Shown here one piece after another: positions 59,301 to 64,000 of a stretch of DNA of 64,000 nucleotides (positions are counted from its first letter, which is position 1; every line of letters starts with the position of its first letter). Source of the DNA: an uncultured Oscillospiraceae bacterium (GTDB lineage Bacteria; Bacillota; Clostridia; Oscillospirales; Oscillospiraceae); the NCBI GenBank assembly GCA_934646185.1, contig CAKUEH010000006.1:1-64000 (forward strand). Direction: 5' to 3'. The translations under genes and the position numbers were made by a program. The notes under the pieces were generated by a model. It ran no database searches. It had not been told where the DNA came from and saw only the letters and a program-made list of their open reading frames with translations.

Positions 59301-60736
59301 AGGCGCTGCGCAAGGCCATGCAGGACGAGCAGAATGCCAACGATGCCGTCATCGGCGTCATCGACCCGGACGCGCAGGAGGAACCTGTTTCGCCGGAGCA
59401 GCTGCAGAAAAAGAAGAAAAATCGCCGCGTCTGGTGGATCATCGCGCTTACGCTCGTGATCCTGATCGCGGCCGGGGTCCTCATCTACCGGGCCAGTCTC
59501 AAGAGCAGCGTGGACGCGCTCCTGCTGCTGAAAAACCTCTCCGGCCGTAAGGAGCTGGACATGAGCGCCTCCGTGCAGATGGATCTCGGCGACGAGACGC
59601 TGCGGACGGATGCGCGTCTGTTCCGCACGCAGGCGGATGGAAACGCCATTCTCTGCATCGAGGAAAACGGCGTTGCGCTGTACTATTATGACGGCGCGAT
59701 CTATCTCGAAAACGGCAGCGCCTACCGCACGAGCGGCCTGTTCCCGGATTATTCCACGCTCGGCGAGCATCTGCTGGAGCTCTACAACGCGACTGACGTG
59801 ACCTATGCCCGCGAAGGCGGCGAGGAGGTCTATTCCGTGACGGCCTACGGCAGCGACGCCGAGCAGGCGCTCTCGCTGCTGACGCCGACGATCGCGGACT
59901 CCCTCAGCGCAGTCGAGAGCATCGATTTGTGCATGCATGTGGAAGACGGCGAGATCCGCTCGATCGAGGCCTCCGGCAGCTGTCAGGCGGAAAACAGCGC
60001 GGGGCAGACGCAGCCGATGAACGTCTGGGCTGAGCTCACTGTCCAGCCGGACGCGCAGACGGCGCACACCGTCCCCGCGGCCGTGACCGACGCGATCGCG
60101 AACGGCGGCTATCAGGGCAAGCTCGAGCTGACGGAGGATCTGCTGCGCGTGCTGTCCGCCGCCTCCGAGCTCGGCGAGCGTGATCCGCTTGCCGCCCGCG
60201 TCAGACTCAGCGCCAACTGCGGCCCCGTGATCTTCGATACGTCGCTGGACTACACCCGTACCGTAAAGGACGGAAAGACCGTCGGCTGCATCCGCGCGGG
60301 CGCGCTGGAGCTCTATTTCTCGGGCGGAACGATCCTTTCAAAGGACGGAAGCGCGACCGGCGCGAGCGAACAGACGCTGGTCAGATGCGCGGATCTGATC
60401 GATCTGGCCTACCGCGCCTGTCTGGAAGACAGCGTCACGAGCGAGCAGACGGAGGGCGGCTGGCGCTATACGCTCAGCCTCAGCGCCGAACAGACGCAGC
60501 AGGCCGCCTGCGCCATCGCGCCGGAGGCGGAGAAGCTGGATGTGCAGTATCTGCCCGGAACGCTGGAGCTGGACGTGCAGGACGGCTCGATCACGGCCCT
60601 GCGCGTCACGACCGGCGGCAGCGTACAGATCGGCGTCGTCGACACGCAGGTGTCGATCTCGGCTCAGTTTGATTTCCGGACCGGCCTGACCGCGGACGAC
60701 TGCGCGGTCCCGGACGCGGTATTGGAAAAGCTGTAA
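56327..60736 (+). CDS. Giant GLUG-repeat surface protein with two membrane helices
   Basis: A 1469-residue protein. Signal peptide (~1-28), then repeated GLUG-like segments (~60-330 and ~540-730) built on GGIAG…G…I…C motifs (GGIAGENYGRIVRCTFTG, GGIAGVTSGYLLNNTNSG, GGVAGICSAAIESCWAKC), a beta-helix-like surface fold. A Gly/Ala-rich helical section lies between (~310-530). Helix 1 is near 955-978 (VWWVWIVLAGLAALLVLLIIH), then a basic cytoplasmic loop, helix 2 near 1033-1053 (WWIIALTLVILIAAGVLIY), then a ~415-residue outer domain without clear family. AAGGAGG precedes ATG 56327, inside the exporter gene. Function unknown; co-translated with the exporter. Confidence 0.82.
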   Translation: MNNRTLRARVGAVLLALALCLAVLPAAAADGTQTVWLDSAADFAAFAKNCSLDTWSQGKTFVLRADISLAGVDVSPAASFGGAFEGGGHTISDLDLTENASPAGLFGTILPGGSVENLNVAGSVAAGGDKIACGGIAGENYGRIVRCTFTGMVQGDTQIGGITGRNQVSGQIVSCSFEGKVQGTTATGGIAGQNAGIIRHCTNSGSVNVNNVDAALSLSDIQIDTTLDLANLATAQTLLTTTATGGVAGRNTGMIAGCKNTGTVGYEHVGYNVGGIAGVTSGYLLNNTNSGTIYGRKDVGGIAGQVEPYVAVTVSESTKQQLQTQLQELKALTDQATADAGGAASDLGAQLAGMGTYLDSAANAANNLRATATIDAGALANGGVSGGADLAVGDASAGIGAVIGAGTDGGVSVDTHPLEIEGHKDAGIGAGVGGYLDPSDISISGGTDGSGALSASLQMNADASMPELAGALSGMGAQMRAIGSQAASLSGTLQKDVQAVSDKLDEISATVFDVMDSLENRDLVTDGSQTDPDSITMGALRGCENTGAVQADRNVGGIAGAMGMEAGTDPESDVSKSLSSTERKQYELRAVLQRCVSAGAVTAKKDCAAAICGRMDLGLIDGCEAYGSVESQSGDYVGGVAGICSAAIESCWAKCTLSGGRYVGGITGTGVTDSATGGGSTVSGCVSLVAVTEYSQYAGAISGSGAGAFADNVFVSDTLAGLDGASTAGQAEPVVYEALLANGALPDEFRTFTVRFAANGEMLKTVAVSYGDSLPDSVYPDIPAVDGQYGEWDVQSLNDIRFDTTVTAQYHASIDALPSDAQRADGRPVFLAEGAYTSADRLQAQPQAITPAAFGEISASIPEAVRKYCENIADGHAPAAHVARSVVEQWQLRLPDDGADTHTIRFRAPDGQSGKLDIYLENEAGVWQKATTTEVGSYLSFEAAGQTVQLAALSTFPVWWVWIVLAGLAALLVLLIIHLIHKAGKARRRQMQALRKAMQDEQNANDAVIGVIDPDAQEEPVSPEQLQKKKKNRRVWWIIALTLVILIAAGVLIYRASLKSSVDALLLLKNLSGRKELDMSASVQMDLGDETLRTDARLFRTQADGNAILCIEENGVALYYYDGAIYLENGSAYRTSGLFPDYSTLGEHLLELYNATDVTYAREGGEEVYSVTAYGSDAEQALSLLTPTIADSLSAVESIDLCMHVEDGEIRSIEASGSCQAENSAGQTQPMNVWAELTVQPDAQTAHTVPAAVTDAIANGGYQGKLELTEDLLRVLSAASELGERDPLAARVRLSANCGPVIFDTSLDYTRTVKDGKTVGCIRAGALELYFSGGTILSKDGSATGASEQTLVRCADLIDLAYRACLEDSVTSEQTEGGWRYTLSLSAEQTQQAACAIAPEAEKLDVQYLPGTLELDVQDGSITALRVTTGGSVQIGVVDTQVSISAQFDFRTGLTADDCAVPDAVLEKL

Positions 60737-60750
60737 CAGACCAATAAAAA

Positions 60751-60796
60751 GAGCGCCCCCGGTTTTCCGGAAAGGAAAACCGGGGGTGGTTTTTAT
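60751..60796. terminator. Terminator between the GLUG protein and dnaK genes
   Basis: CCCCCGGTTTTCC pairs with GGAAAACCGGGGG, followed by TGGTTTTT; usable in both directions. Confidence 0.8.
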
Positions 60797-60801
60797 CGGG
60801 A

Positions 60802-62604
60802 TCAGTCCATTTTCTCGAAATCCGCGTCGACGGCGTCATCGGTGAAGTCGTTGTTCGGATTCTGATAGCTGGCCGAGCCGCGGTATTCGGCGTTCGGGTC
60901 GATGTGGACGCCGGCCTCGTTCAAAAGCGCTTCCAGCTGGTCGGCGGCGCTGTTCATCTGCGCGGGATCCTTGGACTTGACGGCGCGGCGGGCGGTCTTG
61001 ACAGCCTCGGCCAGCCGGGCCTTGTCCTCCCTGGAAACGTTTTTCGCGTTTCCGGCCTGGAAGATCATCTGCTCGCAGCGGTCGCGGGCGGTGGCCTCGG
61101 CCTTGAGCTTCGCGTCCTCGGCGGCGTAGCGCTGCGCGTCGCGCACGGCGCGGTCAATGTCCTCGCGGCTCATGTTGCTCGAGGCGGTGATGGTGATCTG
61201 CTGGGCCTTGCCGGTGTCGAGATCCTTCGCCGTAACGTTTACGATGCCGTTGGCGTCGATGGAGAACGTGACCTCGATCTGTGGGACGCCTCTGGGCGCG
61301 CGGCGGATGCCGGTGAGCTGGAAACGGCCGAGCTCCTTGTTCTGGTGCGCCATGGGGCGCTCGCCCTGTAAAACGTGGATGTCGACGGACGACTGGAAGC
61401 TGGAGGCCGTCGTGAAGATCTGGCTCTTGCGGATGGGGAGCGTCGTGTTGCGCTCAATGATGCGGGTACACACGCCGCCCAGCGTCTCGATGCCGAGCGA
61501 CAGCGGCGTCACGTCGAGCAGCAGAAGTCCCTTCACGCTGCCGGACAGAACGCCCGCCTGCAGACACGCGCCCATGGCGACGCACTCGTCCGGGTTGATG
61601 CCCTTGAACGGAAGCGACCCCGTCATCGACTGCACCAGCTCCTGCACCGCCGGGATGCGGCTCGAGCCGCCGACCATGAGGACCTTGCTGATCTGCGAGA
61701 TGGAGACGCCGGAATCATTGATGGCCTGATTGACCGGCTCGCGCGTGGCCTGCACGAGATGGTAGGTCAGGTCGTTGAATTTCGCGCGCGTGAGTGGGAT
61801 CTCCATGTGCAGCGGCCCCTGCTTGCCGACAGCGATGTACGGCTGCTCGACGGTCGTCTGCGTCATGGACGAAAGCTCGATCTTGGCCTTTTCGGCGGCC
61901 TCGCGCACGCGCTGCATGGCGGCGGGGTCGCGCGTCAGGTCGATCTTCGTCTGCTTTTTGAACTCGGCGACGAGATAGTCGACGATGCACTGGTCAAAAT
62001 CATCGCCGCCCAGATGGTTGTTGCCCGCGGTGGCGAGCACCTCGATCACGCCGGACGAGATATCGAGGATGGATACGTCGAACGTGCCGCCGCCCAGATC
62101 ATAGACCATGATCTTCTGCGCCTGCTCTTTATCAATGCCGTAGGCAAGGGCGGCCGCGGTCGGCTCGTTGATGATGCGCTGGACATTGAGGCCCGCGATC
62201 TTGCCCGCGTCCTTCGTCGCCTGCCGCTGCGCGTCGGTAAAATAGGCCGGGACGGTGATGACGGCGTCGGTGACAGGCTCGCCGAGGAAGGCCTCCGCGT
62301 CCGTCTTGAGCTTTTGCAGGATCATTGCGGAGATTTCCTGCGGCGTGTATTTATGCCCGTCGATGGAGACCTTGTAGTTGGTGCCCATCTGGCGCTTGAT
62401 GGAAGAAATGGTGCGCTCATGGTTCGTGACGGCCTGCCGCTTTGCGATCTGGCCGACCATGCGCTCGCCGGTCTTTGAAAACGCGACGACGGACGGCGTG
62501 GTGCGTCCGCCCTCGGCGTTGGGGATGATCACGGGCTCGCCGCCCTCCATCACGGCTGCGCAGCTGTTGGTGGTGCCGAGATCAATGCCGATCGTTCTGG
62601 ACAT
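60802..62604 (-). CDS. dnaK: Hsp70 chaperone DnaK
   Basis: A 600-residue ATP-driven chaperone. RTIGIDLGTTNSCAAVMEGGEP, VPAYFTDAQRQATKDAG, IINEPTAAALAYG, MVYDLGGGTFDVSIL and the substrate domain LLLDVTPLSLGIETLGGV are all present. It lacks a long disordered tail and ends in ADFEKMD. The operon contains only a J-domain protein, not the hrcA-grpE-dnaK-dnaJ set, so it may be either the main DnaK relocated or a second Hsp70. ATG 62604 has AGGAGG upstream. Confidence 0.94.
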   Translation of the reverse strand: MSRTIGIDLGTTNSCAAVMEGGEPVIIPNAEGGRTTPSVVAFSKTGERMVGQIAKRQAVTNHERTISSIKRQMGTNYKVSIDGHKYTPQEISAMILQKLKTDAEAFLGEPVTDAVITVPAYFTDAQRQATKDAGKIAGLNVQRIINEPTAAALAYGIDKEQAQKIMVYDLGGGTFDVSILDISSGVIEVLATAGNNHLGGDDFDQCIVDYLVAEFKKQTKIDLTRDPAAMQRVREAAEKAKIELSSMTQTTVEQPYIAVGKQGPLHMEIPLTRAKFNDLTYHLVQATREPVNQAINDSGVSISQISKVLMVGGSSRIPAVQELVQSMTGSLPFKGINPDECVAMGACLQAGVLSGSVKGLLLLDVTPLSLGIETLGGVCTRIIERNTTLPIRKSQIFTTASSFQSSVDIHVLQGERPMAHQNKELGRFQLTGIRRAPRGVPQIEVTFSIDANGIVNVTAKDLDTGKAQQITITASSNMSREDIDRAVRDAQRYAAEDAKLKAEATARDRCEQMIFQAGNAKNVSREDKARLAEAVKTARRAVKSKDPAQMNSAADQLEALLNEAGVHIDPNAEYRGSASYQNPNNDFTDDAVDADFEKMD

Positions 62605-62633
62605 ACGGAAATCCTCCTGTGAGATAGGTGCGT

Positions 62634-63281
62634 TCAATACCAGCTTCCGGAGCCTGTACCGGAATCCGTCTGGGACTGGCTCTGTCCGGAATAGCTCCCG
62701 GAATCGCTGTAGCTGTAATTGCGGTAATAATACGGGTCATAATACGCGCCGCGGTAGCCGCAGCTGCCGAACAGCATGGCGACGATCTGGATCAGCAGAT
62801 AAATGCCGAGCAGCCGCACGAGAAAGCTCCCGCGCCGGCGCGTGCGGTGGTACGTCCAGCGGTAGCCGCCGGGATTGGCGTCGCTCTCGTCCTGTTCCCC
62901 GTCGTCCGAGGAGCGGTAGGTGTACCAGGTCTGCCAGCCGTTCTGGTTCGTCTGCTGCCAGTCGCGCTGCTGATTGCCGCTTTGCGAGCCCCAGAAGCCG
63001 AAGGGATCGGAGAAGGGGTCATAATACTGCTGGCCGGACTGGTCATATTGCTGCCGGGCCTGCTGCTGCGCTTGCTGCTGTGCCTGCTGCTGGCGGTAGG
63101 CCTGCGGATTCTTGATCGCGTCATAGGCCGCGTTGATCTCGTTCATCTTCTGCGCGGCAGTCTTGTCGCCGGGATTCAGATCGGGGTGGTATTGCTTTGC
63201 CAGCCTGCGGTATGCCTGCCGGATCTCGTCCTCCGTCGCGTTCGGAGACACGCCCAGCACCTGATACGGATCTGTTCCCAT
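62634..63281 (-). CDS. Membrane J-domain protein paired with DnaK
   Basis: A 215-residue protein: J domain (DPYQVLGVSPNATEDEIRQAYRRLAKQYHPDLNPG with HPD, ~4-70), a Gln-rich low-complexity stretch (~75-150), one helix near the C-terminus (FLVRLLGIYLLIQIVAMLF, ~155-175) and a Tyr/Ser/Gly/Gln tail. It recruits DnaK, 29 bases downstream, probably at the membrane. The J domain shares NPGD…AA..MN.INAAYD.IKNPQ with the protein at 50403. ATG 63281 is preferred over GTG 63290 because GAGGAA lies too close to the latter. Confidence 0.87.
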   Translation of the reverse strand: MGTDPYQVLGVSPNATEDEIRQAYRRLAKQYHPDLNPGDKTAAQKMNEINAAYDAIKNPQAYRQQQAQQQAQQQARQQYDQSGQQYYDPFSDPFGFWGSQSGNQQRDWQQTNQNGWQTWYTYRSSDDGEQDESDANPGGYRWTYHRTRRRGSFLVRLLGIYLLIQIVAMLFGSCGYRGAYYDPYYYRNYSYSDSGSYSGQSQSQTDSGTGSGSWY

Positions 63282-63314
63282 GCAGCTCACTTCCTCTTTG
63301 TTTCGATTATGCTG

Positions 63315-63320
63315 ATTATA
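63315..63320 (-). promoter_or_regulatory. -10 box of the J-protein/dnaK operon
   Basis: TATAAT on the minus strand, 34 bases before the start; no -35 at a standard distance. No CIRCE element (TTAGCACTC inverted repeat) was seen, so HrcA control is not indicated. Confidence 0.4.
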
Positions 63321-63454
63321 ACGCCTTTATTCGGGTGATTTGTGAAGCATTTATAAACGATATGCAAAAAAATTGCGGTCTTCACAAAAAATGCAGCGTT
63401 CCGCAGCCCATCCGCTGCCAAAATCAAAAAACCGGCTGTCCGCATAACAAAAAA

Positions 63455-63508
63455 GGCTCCCCTTGGGCTCAAGGGGAGCTGGCGCGAAGCGCCTGAGGGG
63501 ATTCGAAT
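63455..63508. repeat. Second repeat family, short copy
   Basis: GGCTCCCCTTGGGCTCAAGG, GGAGCTGGCGCGAAGCGCC and TGAGGGGATTCGAA match the left part of the element at 29037-29193, with GCGC in place of CCCG in the palindrome (a compensated change). Confidence 0.7.
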
Positions 63509-63547
63509 CCTGTATATTTCGGAGCACTCCAAAAACGCACGATCTCG

Positions 63548-63649
63548 GTAGGGGCGGGGCTCTGCTCCGCCCGCGGAATGAACCGATTTCATGCGGATTT
63601 CATGCAAATCCGCAACATTGAAAGGACCGACAGAGTCGTCGGCCCCTAC
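63548..63649. repeat. GTAGGGG…CCCCTAC element, copy 9
   Basis: A 102-bp copy; left end GGGGCTCTGCTCC (a variant palindrome), right end GACAGAGTCGTC. The central part is divergent. With the repeat at 63455 it fills most of the 378-bp gap before the HTH gene. Confidence 0.7.
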
Positions 63650-63659
63650 AAATTCCTGT

Positions 63660-63887
63660 CTACCGGCCCAGCAGCCAATCGACCGACACATGCAGAACAT
63701 CGGCCAGCGCGCACAGCTCCTTGTCTGATACAGGGCGCTTTTGTCCCTCCAGAAGGGACAGGGCAGGGATGCTCATATCGATGCCGGACAGCTGCAGCTG
63801 CGCGAGCAGCTCGACCTGCTTCATGCCACGTGCCAGCCGGGCCTGTGTGACCCGCGCGCCGACGAGATTCTTTGTTCCAAGCTCCAA
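63660..63887 (-). CDS. Small helix-turn-helix repressor (Xre-like)
   Basis: A 75-residue DNA-binding protein of the Cro/CI type: GARVTQARLARGMKQVELLAQLQL (helices 1-2), SIPALSLLEGQKRPVSDKELCALADVLHVSVDWLLG (recognition helix and dimer end). The start TTG 63887 gives the family-like MELGTKNLVG N-terminus and lies after a TATAAT on the minus strand (63928-63933); its Shine-Dalgarno is close, so the start is uncertain, and a longer frame runs to 63968. It likely binds the operator at 63952-63972 and regulates a rightward gene beyond the window. Confidence 0.8.
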   Translation of the reverse strand: MELGTKNLVGARVTQARLARGMKQVELLAQLQLSGIDMSIPALSLLEGQKRPVSDKELCALADVLHVSVDWLLGR

Positions 63888-63946
63888 TTTCCTTGTTTTC
63901 AGGCCAACACACCCCGTTTCTGAACCGATTATACGAAAAGGATGTA

Positions 63947-63975
63947 TTGACATATTTGGTATTACCAAATATACT
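63947..63975 (+). promoter_or_regulatory. Rightward consensus promoter at the window edge
   Basis: TTGACA (63947-63952), exactly 17 bases, TATACT (63970-63975). It drives a gene that would begin just beyond 64000; AAATATGGAG at the very end may be its ribosome binding region. Confidence 0.85.
63952..63972. promoter_or_regulatory. Perfect 21-bp operator inside the promoter spacer
   Basis: ATATTTGGTA, a central T, TACCAAATAT: ten-base arms with perfect dyad symmetry, filling the spacer between the -35 and -10 boxes. A bound repressor, most simply the adjacent HTH protein, would block RNA polymerase. Confidence 0.8.
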
Positions 63976-64000
63976 AAATTTAATACAGATAAATATGGAG

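Noticed and set aside
58061..60067. 668-codon minus-strand frame inside the GLUG protein gene
   Set aside because: Arg/His/Gln-rich shadow of the plus-strand gene without start signals or domains.

Overview
The window reads as chromosomal DNA of a GC-rich, Gram-positive anaerobe of the Clostridia, most likely an Oscillospiraceae-type gut bacterium. Supporting signs are strong AGGAGG-type ribosome binding sites, sigma-A promoters (TTGACA-17-TATAAT), family content (YitT/DUF2179, DUF5685-like and DUF6514-like proteins, DegV, SLH protein, large serine recombinases, a cysteine desulfidase of the CyuA type) and abundant short intergenic palindromic repeats. No species can be named from the sequence alone.

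Layout. 1-5030: the right end of an integrated mobilisable element: the tail of an upstream mobilisation gene, a relaxase, a second gene nested inside the relaxase in another frame, a small protein, and two tandem large serine recombinases. The second recombinase is cut short next to tRNA-Leu(TAG), whose 5' half is duplicated 215 bp away. 5093-9202: aspartate kinase, rpsO, and pnp with a long leader hairpin. 9566-12738: BtuFCD-type corrinoid importer behind a cobalamin riboswitch and terminator. 12740-21573: a sensory operon (binding lipoprotein, histidine kinase, AraC-type regulator) divergent from an ABC importer (binding lipoprotein, fused double permease, ATPase with a large insertion); paired direct repeats between them look like the regulator's site. 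21676-30104: cysteine desulfidase with a NifX-like protein, SLH protein, Cys-rich protein, rplM-rpsI, a TtcA-like enzyme, a second aspartate kinase and YitT. 30246-35815: ECF sigma factor with a membrane partner, then a three-gene operon (ParB-like/BMP fusion, phosphoesterase, rRNA methyltransferase). 35949-45083: sodium-solute symporter; a dense operon of DD-carboxypeptidase, MFS transporter, GH2 glycosidase, barnase-like lipoprotein and barstar; DegV; FAD protein. 45714-53719: zinc-ribbon protein, a small membrane protein with ruvC-ruvA-ruvB-glmM, J-protein/DUF5685/BrkB operon, DUF6514 and nrdR. 53857-63281: MMPL exporter coupled to a 1469-residue GLUG-repeat membrane protein, then a DnaJ-like/DnaK pair. 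63660-64000: small HTH repressor next to a rightward promoter with a perfect operator.

What stands out: the dual-coding mobilisation gene; the split tRNA-Leu region; the three-component sensor with its importer and the ATPase insertion; the cytosolic ParB/BMP fusion operon; the MMPL-GLUG pair; and at least nine copies of a GTAGGGG...CCCCTAC intergenic element plus a second repeat family. All assignments come from reading the sequence; no database search was possible.
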